Below are positions 1 through 5,636 of a DNA stretch of 5,636 nt, in pieces. The translations under genes were made by a program, and so were the position numbers. Source of the DNA: an uncultured Austwickia sp. GTDB taxonomy: Bacteria; Actinomycetota; Actinomycetes; Actinomycetales; Dermatophilaceae. The stretch's first letter is position 1. The number at the start of each line of letters is the position of its first letter. The notes under the pieces were generated by a model. The model saw nothing but the letters and a program-made list of their open reading frames with translations, searched no databases and was not told the origin of the DNA. Location of the stretch: the NCBI GenBank assembly GCA_934678955.1, contig CAKUSI010000260.1, forward strand, positions 1 through 5,636, given 5' to 3'.

Positions 1-11
1 GCGTGCCGACC

Positions 12-914
12 ATGAGCGACGAGCCCGTCGTCCGCGCCCCCGGCGCGGCGGCGGGCTCGCGCCATGTCGTGCGGCTGCGGTTGGACTTCGCCTACGACGG
101 TACGGACTTCTCGGGGTGGGCCGCCCAGCCCGGGCGCCGGACCGTGCAGGGGGAGCTGTCCGCCGCGCTCGCAAGGATCCTGCGCCAAGAGGACATACGC
201 CTCGTCGTCGCCGGCCGGACCGACGCCGGGGTGCACGCGACAGGTGCCGTGGCGCACTTTGACGTGCCGCCCGAGGCGTTCGAGGCGCTCCCCGGGCGGT
301 CGGAGCGCCCGCCGGAGCAGGCTGCGGTCTCACGGCTAGCGGGGGTTTTGCCCGACGACATCGTCGTACGCTCCGTCCGTACTGCGCCGCCGGGGTTCGA
401 CGCCCGGTTCTCCGCGGTGAGCCGCCGCTACGCCTACCGCCTCCTCGATGACCCGAGCCGACTGGATCCGCTGCGCCGCCGGGACACGGTCGTGGTGCGC
501 ACGCCGCTGGACGCGGAGCTGCTGGACGCGGAGGCGCGCTCGCTGGAGGGCCTGGCCGACTTCGCGGCGTTTTGTCGGCGGCGGGAGGGGGCCAGCACGA
601 TCCGCACGCTGCTGGAGTACCGCTGGGAGCGAGCCGGCGACGGCGTCCTGGTGGCGCGCGTCGTCGCGGACGCCTTCTGCCACTCGATGGTCCGCTCCCT
701 CGTCGGCGCGGTCGTGGCGGTGGCGTCAGGGCGCCGACCCACCGGCTGGGCCCGGGAGGTGCTGCGCGCGGGGCGGCGCGACCCGGGGGTCACCGTGATG
801 CCGCCGCACGGGTTGTCGCTGGTCGAGGTGAGGTATCCGCCCGCCGACGAGCTGGCGGCGCGGGCCGTCCAGGCGCGGGCGGTGCGGTCCCTGCCGGGCA
901 CCTTGCCCCTGTGA
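12..914 (+). CDS. truA: tRNA pseudouridine synthase A (TruA)
   Basis: TruA converts uridines at positions 38-40 of the tRNA anticodon arm to pseudouridine in the cytoplasm. The 300-residue product carries the family landmarks in order: the N-terminal strand with AYDGTDFSGW (27-36) and TVQGEL (44-49), the catalytic loop AGRTDAGVHATG (68-79) with Asp71 as the nucleophile, ARFSAVSRRYAYR (131-143), and the C-terminal FCHSMVRSLVGAVVAVASG (222-240). It is longer than the roughly 270-residue E. coli enzyme because of an extended N-terminus and an insert near 88-108, as often seen in actinobacteria. The start is uncertain. ATG at 12 is chosen, but an in-frame GTG lies at 3, no clear ribosome binding site is visible, and the frame is open to the window edge. 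The gene usually follows rplQ, which would lie upstream. It converges on rocD with a 62-bp gap. Identity is certain from the catalytic motif. Confidence 0.96.
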   Translation: MSDEPVVRAPGAAAGSRHVVRLRLDFAYDGTDFSGWAAQPGRRTVQGELSAALARILRQEDIRLVVAGRTDAGVHATGAVAHFDVPPEAFEALPGRSERPPEQAAVSRLAGVLPDDIVVRSVRTAPPGFDARFSAVSRRYAYRLLDDPSRLDPLRRRDTVVVRTPLDAELLDAEARSLEGLADFAAFCRRREGASTIRTLLEYRWERAGDGVLVARVVADAFCHSMVRSLVGAVVAVASGRRPTGWAREVLRAGRRDPGVTVMPPHGLSLVEVRYPPADELAARAVQARAVRSLPGTLPL

Positions 915-976
915 GGGCGTGTGGCCATGAGTGCTGTCAGGGCACCAAGTCATCGGGAGGTTAGGGCGTTAGCAGG

Positions 977-2227
977 TCAGGTCGGCCAGCGCGCCGGACA
1001 GGCCGCCAGGGAGTCGGCGAGGGCATCGAGCAGCAGGTCGATCTCGGCGTCGGTGACCACCAGTGGCGGAGCGAGCCGCAACGTCGAGCCCTGGGTTTCC
1101 TTGGCGAGCACGCCGCGCTCCATCAGCCGCTCGCAGACCGCCCGCCCGCTGCCCACCGCGGGGTCGACGTCCACGCCGGCCCATAGGCCGCGGCACCGGT
1201 ACGCGTTCACGCCGCGACCGATCATTCCTTCTAGCCCCGCCGCGAGGCGATCGCCCCGCGCCGCCGACGTGCGCGCGAACTCCCCGTCGGCCAGCATGCC
1301 CACGACCTCGTGGGCCACCGCGCAGGCCAGCGGGTTGCCGCCGAACGTGGAGCCGTGCGAGCCGGGGGTGAGCACGTCCATGACGTCTCGGTCGGCCGCG
1401 ATCGCGGACACCGGGAGGATGCCGCCGCCCAGGGCCTTGCCCAGGATGTAGATGTCGGGCACGACGCCCTCGTGATCGCACGCGAACAAGCGGCCGCTGC
1501 GCGCGAGCCCCGACTGGATCTCGTCGGCGAGGAGCAGGACGCCGTGCCGGTCGCACGCCTGGCGCGCGCCGCGCAGGAACCCCTCCGGAGGGATCACCAC
1601 GCCGCCCTCACCCTGGATGGGCTCCAGCAGGACACCGACCGCGTGCTCCTCGCGGGCCAGCGCGTCCTCCAACGCGGCGAGATCCCCGTAGGGGAGCGTA
1701 CGAAAGCCGGGAGTGAACGGTCCGAAGTCCTCGCGGGCACCCTCGTCCGTGGAGAAGCTGATGACGGTCGTCGTCCGTCCGTGGAAGTTGCCGTCCATGG
1801 TGAGGACGACCCCGGCGCCCTCGGGGACGCCCTTCACGCGCCGCCCCCACCGGCGGGTCACCTTGAGTGCGATCTTCACGCCGTTCTCGACGGCCTCGGC
1901 GCCGGAGTTCATCGGCAGGATCGCCTCTTTGCCGACGAGGGCCGCCAGGTCGCGGGCGAAGGGGCCGAGCTGATCGTGGTAGAAGGCCCGCGAGGTGAGG
2001 GTCAGCGTCTCGAGTTGTCGGCGGGCACGCTCCACCAGGCGGGGGTGCGCGTGGCCGAAGTTGAGCGCGGAGTAGCCGGCGAGGGCGTCCAGGTAGTCGC
2101 GCCCCGCGACGTCGCGGACCCAGGCGCCCTGGCCGGAGGCCAGCACCACCGGCAAGGGGTGGTAGTTGTGCGCGGCGAAGGCCTCCGTCATCTCGATGTG
2201 CCCTGCGGTGGAGCGCCCGGTACTCAT
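977..2227 (-). CDS. rocD: Ornithine--oxo-acid aminotransferase (RocD)
   Basis: This PLP enzyme moves the delta-amino group of ornithine to 2-oxoglutarate, giving glutamate-5-semialdehyde and glutamate, in arginine/ornithine catabolism. The 416-residue protein is a full-length class III aminotransferase (B. subtilis RocD is about 400). The ornithine-specific signature NYHPLPVV (21-28) supplies the Tyr (Tyr22) equivalent to human OAT Tyr55, which favours RocD over acetylornithine or GABA transaminases. Other marks are [11 protein letters not shown] (52-62), LTSRAF (77-82), the phosphate-binding [12 protein letters not shown] (107-118), NFHGRT (147-152), EPIQGEGG (202-209), ADEIQSG (234-240) with Asp235 for the pyridine nitrogen, LGKALGGG (262-269) with the PLP lysine Lys264, [11 protein letters not shown] (291-301) and LRLAPPL (383-389). 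ATG at 2227 is preferred because GGGAG lies 10 nt upstream. An in-frame ATG at 2236 sits only 1 nt after that GGGAG, so it is less likely; it would add three residues. The gene is convergent with truA and divergent from the amidohydrolase. Confidence 0.95.
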   Translation of the reverse strand: MSTGRSTAGHIEMTEAFAAHNYHPLPVVLASGQGAWVRDVAGRDYLDALAGYSALNFGHAHPRLVERARRQLETLTLTSRAFYHDQLGPFARDLAALVGKEAILPMNSGAEAVENGVKIALKVTRRWGRRVKGVPEGAGVVLTMDGNFHGRTTTVISFSTDEGAREDFGPFTPGFRTLPYGDLAALEDALAREEHAVGVLLEPIQGEGGVVIPPEGFLRGARQACDRHGVLLLADEIQSGLARSGRLFACDHEGVVPDIYILGKALGGGILPVSAIAADRDVMDVLTPGSHGSTFGGNPLACAVAHEVVGMLADGEFARTSAARGDRLAAGLEGMIGRGVNAYRCRGLWAGVDVDPAVGSGRAVCERLMERGVLAKETQGSTLRLAPPLVVTDAEIDLLLDALADSLAACPARWPT

Positions 2228-2252
2228 GGACTTCATGCTCCCATTGCCGCGG

Positions 2253-2293
2253 GGCCGTGAGGAGGGCGGTGCGGGTGGGTCGCACCCACGGCC
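2253..2293. promoter_or_regulatory. G/C-rich inverted repeat between rocD and the amidohydrolase gene
   Basis: Within the 114-bp divergent spacer (2228-2341), GGCCGTG (2253-2259) is the exact reverse complement of CACGGCC (2287-2293). Nested inside, GGTGCG (2268-2273) matches CGCACC (2281-2286) across a 7-nt loop. The two right-hand arms are contiguous, while the left-hand arms are split by 8 nt. A competing perfect hairpin, GTGGGT-cgc-ACCCAC, occupies 2275-2289. The position between two divergent starts suits an operator for a shared regulator, or a structured 5' leader of rocD. This is a structural observation only. The base composition is very G/C rich, so some complementarity is expected by chance. 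Confidence 0.35.
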
Positions 2294-2329
2294 GGAGGCG
2301 GACTTCGGAGGCGGAGTACGCAGGTGCCG

Positions 2330-2335
2330 TACGGT
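2330..2335 (+). promoter_or_regulatory. Candidate -10 box for a leaderless amidohydrolase mRNA
   Basis: TACGGT fits the actinobacterial TANNNT -10 pattern and ends 6 nt before the ATG at 2342, so transcription could begin at the start codon. It sits in the 8-bp palindrome CCGTACGG (2327-2334). No convincing -35 is seen; TTCGGA at 2304-2309 is the nearest resemblance, with a long 20-nt spacer. The rival model is GTG at 2324, preceded by GGAG at 2313-2316 with a 7-nt gap, which would be an ordinary leadered start. Confidence 0.3.
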
Positions 2336-2341
2336 CCTTCC

Positions 2342-3874
2342 ATGACTCTGATTCGCGACGTCCGCATCGTGCCGATCGGCGGCGTCACCGCACCCCACGG
2401 GCGCGTCGACCTGCGGCTGCGCGACGGCCGGCTCAGCGCGGTCGAGGCGTCGCTGACCCCCGAGCGCGGGGAGGAGGTGCACGACGGCGGAGGGCGCTGG
2501 GCGATGCCGGGGCTGTGGGACCAGCACGTGCACATGGGGCAGTGGGTGCTGATGTCGATGCGCCTGGACACCGCGGCCGTACGCTCACCGGAGGAGGCGT
2601 GCGCGCTGGTACGCGACGCCGTGGCCGGCATGCGCCCGGGGGAGACGCTGCAGGGCTGGGGGCACCGGTCGGCGACGTGGTCGCGCCGCCCGCGGGTCGC
2701 CGAGTTGGACGCCGTCTCCGGGGGGCGTCCGGTGGTCCTGATCAGCGGCGACGGGCACCACGGCTGGATGAACTCGATGGCGATGGCGATGCTCGGCGTC
2801 CCGGCCCGGGATGGGGTCGTCGAGGAGGCCGAGTGGTTCGCCCTCTACCCGCGCCTCATGGAACTGCCCGGGGTCGCACAGGGGATGGAGCGTCGGTACG
2901 CCGGCGTGGTGCGCGCGGCCAACGCGCTCGGCGTGACCGGCGTGGTCGACATGGAGTTCGCGCACGGCTACCTGGACTGGCCGCGGCGCTTCGCGGGGGT
3001 GCCGGGGTGCGACCCGGTCGACACGTTGCGGGTGCGCGCGGCCATCTACGAGGAGGGCCTGTCCGGGGTCCTGGGGGCCGAGCTGCGGACGGGGGACTCC
3101 CTGCTCCCGGGCAGAGGCGAGGAGCCCGGTGGCCCGATGCTCACGATGGGGCCGCTCAAGGTCATCGCGGACGGCTCCCTGAACACCCGGACCGCCTACT
3201 GCTGCGAGCCGTTCGCCGACGCCCACGAGGACCAGGAGCCGTGCGGCGTGCAGAACGTCGCGCCCGAGCGGCTGACCGAGCTCATGCGGATCGCGACGCG
3301 CGGCGGGCTCGAGGTCGCCGCGCACGCGATCGGGGACGCCGCCGTGCGGGACGTCGTGGGTTCGTTCGCCGAGTCGGGCGCGCGCGGGAGTGTCGAGCAC
3401 GCCCAGCTCGTGAGGTTCGAGGATGTGGGGCGGATGGCGGACCTGGACCTCTCCGTCTCGGCCCAGCCCGCGCACCTTCTCGACGACCGCGACGTGACCG
3501 ACGCCTGCTGGCCGGATCGAGGCGACCGGTGCTTCGCGCTGCGCTCGATGGGCGCCGCGGGGGTGGACGTGCGGCTCGGTTCGGACGCCCCGGTGTCCCC
3601 GCTGGATCCCTGGCTGGAGATCGCCTCCGCCGTACACCGGTCGGCCGACGCGCGCGAGGCCTGGCATCCCGAGCAGGCGCTGACCGTGGAGCAGGCGCTG
3701 GCCTGCTCGACCGATGGTGCGACGACGCTGGCGGTCGGGTCTCTGGCGGACGTCGTCCTGCTCGACGCCGACCCCCTGGCCGTGCCGTCGGACTCCCGCG
3801 AGGCGTCGGCCTACCTGCGCGAGATGCGCGTCGGCGCCACGTTCGTGGCGGGGCGGCTCGTCGCCTCCCAGTGA
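2342..3874 (+). CDS. Amidohydrolase family 3 (YtcJ/NfdA-like) metal-dependent hydrolase
   Basis: The protein has 510 residues and the amidohydrolase-superfamily plan: a split small beta domain (1-55 and about 456-510) around a TIM barrel. Metal-site motifs are readable in order: [10 protein letters not shown] (57-66, His62 and His64), [16 protein letters not shown] (272-287, Lys273 as the candidate bridging carboxylated lysine), HAIGDAAV (328-335, His328), EHAQLV (352-357, His353) and [12 protein letters not shown] (413-424, Asp415). The segment [14 protein letters not shown] (135-148) matches the DGH...NS block typical of PF07969 proteins. These motifs and the length fit the YtcJ/NfdA-like group, whose few characterised members hydrolyse N-substituted formamides and related C-N bonds. 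The substrate is not predictable here. No signal peptide is seen, so it is probably cytoplasmic. ATG at 2342 is preferred because [14 protein letters not shown] looks like a natural N-terminal strand; GTG at 2324 would add six residues. It shares a divergent spacer with rocD, suggesting possible co-regulation, and converges on the regulator gene. Confidence 0.88.
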   Translation: MTLIRDVRIVPIGGVTAPHGRVDLRLRDGRLSAVEASLTPERGEEVHDGGGRWAMPGLWDQHVHMGQWVLMSMRLDTAAVRSPEEACALVRDAVAGMRPGETLQGWGHRSATWSRRPRVAELDAVSGGRPVVLISGDGHHGWMNSMAMAMLGVPARDGVVEEAEWFALYPRLMELPGVAQGMERRYAGVVRAANALGVTGVVDMEFAHGYLDWPRRFAGVPGCDPVDTLRVRAAIYEEGLSGVLGAELRTGDSLLPGRGEEPGGPMLTMGPLKVIADGSLNTRTAYCCEPFADAHEDQEPCGVQNVAPERLTELMRIATRGGLEVAAHAIGDAAVRDVVGSFAESGARGSVEHAQLVRFEDVGRMADLDLSVSAQPAHLLDDRDVTDACWPDRGDRCFALRSMGAAGVDVRLGSDAPVSPLDPWLEIASAVHRSADAREAWHPEQALTVEQALACSTDGATTLAVGSLADVVLLDADPLAVPSDSREASAYLREMRVGATFVAGRLVASQ

Positions 3875-3936
3875 CGGCCGGGATTCCATACGGTTTCGGC
3901 CCAAGACCCTCGGTAGGCCACCTCAGGACTATGACT

Positions 3937-4479
3937 TCAGGACAGCGGTCGCGGGGCATCGACCGGGAGTGCGCAGGTGTAGAAGGCCACCCGCTTGGCC
4001 TGAGGGTTGCCCGCTCCCACCCGCCGGTATCGGGCCAGGAGCGTAGCCACCTCTCCCCGGAGGTGGGCCAGCTGCTCGTCCGTGACCAGGACCAGGCGGT
4101 CGTCGAGCCCGCACGCTTCGCGCCAGGACGGCGACCACGCGCCCTCGGTCGTGATCCACTCCTGGGACTTCTGGGCGAAGTGATCCACGTAGTCCCGCGC
4201 CAGCCACTCCGCTGCCGCGACGTCGTCCAGGTCGTCCGTCGGCTCGTCCCGCTCCGGGACCGGGGCCACCTCCCAGATGCGTCGCCGGCCGACGCCCGTG
4301 CCGGTGTCGCGCACCAGGCCCGCCTCGGCGAGGCGACGCAGGTGGTAGCTCGTGGCGCCCGTATGCGTGTCGAGTCGGCGGGCGAGGTCGGCGGAGGTGG
4401 CCGTGCCGACGGCTCGCAACTCGGCGTGCACGCGGGAGCGCAGCGGGTGGGCGAGGACGCGCCGCTGGGAGGAGTCCAT
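3937..4479 (-). CDS. Winged-helix ArsR/HTH_20-like transcriptional regulator
   Basis: This is a 180-residue DNA-binding protein. Residues 5-72 form a winged helix: a first helix at [16 protein letters not shown] (6-21), helix 2 at TSADLARRL (28-36), the recognition helix at [19 protein letters not shown] (38-56), and a wing ending [10 protein letters not shown] (64-73). The HPLRSR opening and the [13 protein letters not shown] block are typical of ArsR/HTH_20 proteins. The rest (about 83-165) is charged and probably helical, with two helical blocks at [20 protein letters not shown] (85-104) and [20 protein letters not shown] (134-153), likely for dimerisation or ligand sensing. It has only two cysteines (123 and 169) and no metal-binding CxC, so a classical metal sensor is unlikely. 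The start ATG lies inside an ATGCAT palindrome of the operator array, with TAGACT (minus strand, 4491-4486) 6 nt upstream, which suggests an autoregulated leaderless transcript. Many relatives sit beside MFS transporters; none is present here, so its target is unknown. Confidence 0.83.
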   Translation of the reverse strand: MDSSQRRVLAHPLRSRVHAELRAVGTATSADLARRLDTHTGATSYHLRRLAEAGLVRDTGTGVGRRRIWEVAPVPERDEPTDDLDDVAAAEWLARDYVDHFAQKSQEWITTEGAWSPSWREACGLDDRLVLVTDEQLAHLRGEVATLLARYRRVGAGNPQAKRVAFYTCALPVDAPRPLS

Positions 4480-4512
4480 GCATGGAGTCTATGCATAGAA
4501 GAGATGCATAGG
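4475..4512. promoter_or_regulatory. Three tandem ATGCAT palindromes: probable operator of the winged-helix regulator
   Basis: ATGCAT occurs at 4478-4483, 4491-4496 and 4504-4509, with centres exactly 13 bp apart. The first two extend to perfect 12-bp palindromes, TCCATGCATGGA (4475-4486) and TCTATGCATAGA (4488-4499). The third keeps ATGCATA only. This is an A/T-rich island in very G/C-rich surroundings. It covers the start codon of the regulator and a TANNNT box for it (TAGACT on the minus strand, 4491-4486) placed 6 nt before that ATG. Binding by the winged-helix protein should block its own transcription, and tandem symmetric sites suit dimers bound side by side. The assignment to this regulator is inferred from position. 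Confidence 0.68.
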
Positions 4513-4571
4513 TGCCCCGCCAAGTCGTCGCTCCGCCCATCAGTGCAGGTCAGGAGCGGCATCTCACCGCT

Positions 4572-4601
4572 TTGGAGAGGGTCGAGGCGCACCGCTACCA
4601 T
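4572..4601 (+). promoter_or_regulatory. Probable housekeeping promoter of rplM-rpsI
   Basis: A -35-like TTGGAG (4572-4577) is followed after 18 nt by TACCAT (4596-4601), a good actinobacterial -10. Transcription would start near 4608, about 168 nt before the rplM start codon. This is the best promoter-like pair in the spacer and points towards the ribosomal protein genes. The spacing and both hexamers are seen directly; activity is inferred. Confidence 0.55.
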
Positions 4602-4662
4602 GGGAACGTTGTGCATCAGGCGGCTCTCGCGGTCGCCAGGCGCCGCCCTCAACCCGTGCTCC

Positions 4663-4746
4663 CCGGTCACCACCGGTGCGGCCGGTGTCGTGGCCGGGGC
4701 GCCCGGCACGACCCGATCTGGCTGCAGATCTCGTCTCTGGCAGATC
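4663..4746 (+). promoter_or_regulatory. Structured rplM 5' leader with adjacent hairpins and competing pairing segments
   Basis: Downstream of the predicted promoter lies a strong stem: GTCGTG (4687-4692), one bulged G, CCGGG (4694-4698), loop GCG, CCCGG (4702-4706) and CACGAC (4707-4712), giving 11 base pairs. Two nucleotides later GATCTG (4715-4720) pairs with CAGATC (4725-4730) around a 4-nt loop. A second CAGATC at 4741-4746 could compete for the same GATCTG, and AGATCT at 4726-4731 can also pair with the distal copy, so three segments are mutually exclusive. A shorter CCGGT-cacc-ACCGG hairpin is at 4663-4676. No U-run follows, so it does not look like a simple intrinsic terminator. The region ends about 30 nt before the rplM start. 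Regulation of rplM, for example autogenous control by L13 as known in E. coli, is a hypothesis. Confidence 0.45.
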
Positions 4747-4776
4747 GACAAGGCCCCGAGAGAAAGCAAGGCACTC

Positions 4777-5220
4777 GTGCGTACCTACACCCCGAAGCCG
4801 GGCGACGTCACCCGCGTGTGGCACGTCATCGACGCCACCGACGTCGTCCTCGGCCGTCTCGCCTCGCAGGTGGCGATCCTCCTGCGCGGCAAGCACAAGC
4901 CGACCTTCGCCCCCCACGTCGACACCGGCGACTTCGTCGTCATCATCAACGCCGACAAGGTGGCCCTCACCGGCAACAAGATGGCCCTGAAGCAGGCGTA
5001 CCGGCACTCCGGCTACCCGGGCGGCCTGCGCGCCATCCCGTACACCGAGCTGATGGCCAAGTCCCCGGAACGCGCCGTCGAGAAGGCGGTCCGCGGGATG
5101 CTCCCCAAGAACTCGCTGTCGCGTCAGCAGCTGCGCAAGCTCAAGGTGTACGCCGGCGCAGAGCACCCGCACGCGGCCCAGAAGCCCGTGCCGTTCGAGA
5201 TCACCCAGGTCACCCAGTGA
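4777..5220 (+). CDS. rplM: 50S ribosomal protein L13
   Basis: L13 is an early-assembly protein of the large ribosomal subunit. The 147-residue product matches the usual length and shows the actinobacterial opening [20 protein letters not shown] (1-20), VLGRLAS (24-30), [20 protein letters not shown] (35-54), [14 protein letters not shown] (55-68), [10 protein letters not shown] (75-84) and the family signature region [23 protein letters not shown] (105-127), ending [13 protein letters not shown]. The start is GTG at 4777, with AAGG at 4768-4771 as ribosome binding site and a 5-nt gap. The frame happens to remain open for about 2.5 kb upstream, but that is a high-GC artefact. rpsI follows after 33 nt, so the two form the classic L13-S9 operon. 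Expression probably starts from the TTGGAG/TACCAT promoter and runs through the structured leader. Confidence 0.97.
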   Translation: MRTYTPKPGDVTRVWHVIDATDVVLGRLASQVAILLRGKHKPTFAPHVDTGDFVVIINADKVALTGNKMALKQAYRHSGYPGGLRAIPYTELMAKSPERAVEKAVRGMLPKNSLSRQQLRKLKVYAGAEHPHAAQKPVPFEITQVTQ

Positions 5221-5253
5221 CCGGCCGCCGCGCCTGACGTACCGAGGAGAACC

Positions 5254-5636
5254 GTGACCGACACCGCCACCGTCGTCGAGCTCGAGGAGAACGAGCCGGC
5301 GCTCACCAGCTACACCACCGAGTCCGAGGTCCGGCCCGATGAGCCGGTCTCGCGCCCGTCGGCCTCCGCGCCCGGCGCTGCCACCGGCCGCCGCAAGCAG
5401 GCCATCGCCCGCGTCCGGATCGTCCCCGGCACCGGGGAGTGGAAGATCAACGGCCGCACCCTGGCCGAGTACTTCCCGAACAAGGTCCACCAGCAGATCG
5501 TCAACGAGCCCCTCAAGGTGCTCGAGCTCGACGGCGCCTACGACGTGCTCGTCCGCGTCCACGGCGGCGGCCCCTCCGGGCAGGCCGGCGCGGTGCGACT
5601 GGGCGTCGCCCGCAGCCTCAACAACGTGGACCCCGA
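5254..5636 (+). CDS. rpsI: 30S ribosomal protein S9 (3' end beyond window)
   Basis: S9 is a small-subunit protein whose C-terminal tail reaches the P-site tRNA; that tail lies outside the window. The visible 127 codons begin with GTG at 5254, preceded by the strong ribosome binding site GAGGAG (5244-5249). Residues 1-45 are an acidic, Thr/Pro/Ala-rich extension of the kind found on actinobacterial S9 and probably disordered. The conserved fold then begins at GRRKQAIARVRIVPGTGEWKINGR (45-68), followed by EYFPNKVHQQIVNEPLKVLE (72-91) and the S9 signature VHGGGPSGQAGAVRLGVARSL (102-122). Roughly 40 residues are expected to be missing. It is translated with rplM from one transcript, and only 33 nt separate the two genes. 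Confidence 0.96.
   Translation, partial: MTDTATVVELEENEPALTSYTTESEVRPDEPVSRPSASAPGAATGRRKQAIARVRIVPGTGEWKINGRTLAEYFPNKVHQQIVNEPLKVLELDGAYDVLVRVHGGGPSGQAGAVRLGVARSLNNVDP

Noticed and set aside
896..976. Possible terminator or repeats between truA and rocD (GGGCA-cct-TGCCC at 896-908; GGGCACC repeated at 896 and 940)
   Set aside because: The stem is only 5 bp, lies in the end of truA and has no T-run. Short G/C repeats are expected in this composition. I see no convincing terminator in this 62-bp convergent gap.
1310..2260. A 316-codon plus-strand frame opposite rocD
   Set aside because: It is fully antisense to a gene with complete catalytic motifs, has no recognisable domain, and its composition fits a shadow frame.
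2585..3904. A 439-codon minus-strand frame opposite the amidohydrolase
   Set aside because: The opposite strand has all expected metal-site motifs in order. The antisense product is low-complexity His/Arg/Gly-rich with no known fold.
3875..3943. Short repeats in the amidohydrolase/regulator convergent gap (TCAGGAC at 3923 and 3937)
   Set aside because: A single 7-bp direct repeat partly inside the regulator stop region, with no stem or T-run. Likely chance; no terminator could be supported.
4600..4776. Upstream short reading frame or leader peptide ahead of rplM
   Set aside because: The ATG at 4600 overlaps the -10 box and would precede the transcript. The frame from the GTG near 4612 stays open through the L13 start without a stop or ribosome binding site, so it does not look like a leader peptide.
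2257..5220. A 987-codon open frame ending with L13
   Set aside because: Only the last 147 codons resemble a protein. The upstream part runs in another frame across the amidohydrolase and antisense to the regulator, and is arginine/glycine/alanine-rich junk typical of high-GC shadow frames.

Overview
The window looks like a chromosomal segment of a high-GC Gram-positive bacterium (Actinomycetota; a Micrococcales-type organism is my best guess, not proven). The evidence is the very G/C-rich third codon positions, the frequent GTG starts, the actinobacterial style of the TruA, L13 and S9 proteins (for example the acidic N-terminal extension on S9), and the gene order truA ... rplM-rpsI, which is familiar from actinobacterial ribosomal-protein regions.

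Layout. truA (+, 12-914) encodes tRNA pseudouridine synthase A. It converges on rocD (-, 977-2227), a PLP-dependent ornithine aminotransferase. A 114-bp divergent spacer holding a G/C-rich inverted repeat separates rocD from an amidohydrolase-3 family metal hydrolase (+, 2342-3874). That gene converges on a small winged-helix (ArsR/HTH_20-like) regulator (-, 3937-4479). The 297-bp spacer between the regulator and rplM is the most information-dense non-coding stretch. Next to and over the regulator start it has three ATGCAT palindromes spaced exactly 13 bp apart. It then has a good sigma70-type promoter for rplM and a leader of about 170 nt with adjacent strong hairpins and competing pairing segments. 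rplM (L13, +, 4777-5220) and rpsI (S9, +, 5254 to beyond the window end) form a two-gene operon.

How it fits together. The outer genes are core translation functions: tRNA modification and ribosomal proteins of both subunits. The three inner genes are metabolic or regulatory, alternate in strand, and look like accessory cargo in the truA-rplM gap. RocD sends ornithine to glutamate semialdehyde (arginine/ornithine catabolism, or proline/glutamate supply). The amidohydrolase shares its divergent spacer and may be co-regulated, but its substrate cannot be read from the sequence. The regulator has a very likely self-operator at its own start codon and no obvious partner gene in the window.

I see no mobile element, CRISPR array, tRNA or rRNA. 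I found no convincing new multi-gene system. The best leads for undescribed biology are the ATGCAT operator array and the structured rplM leader.
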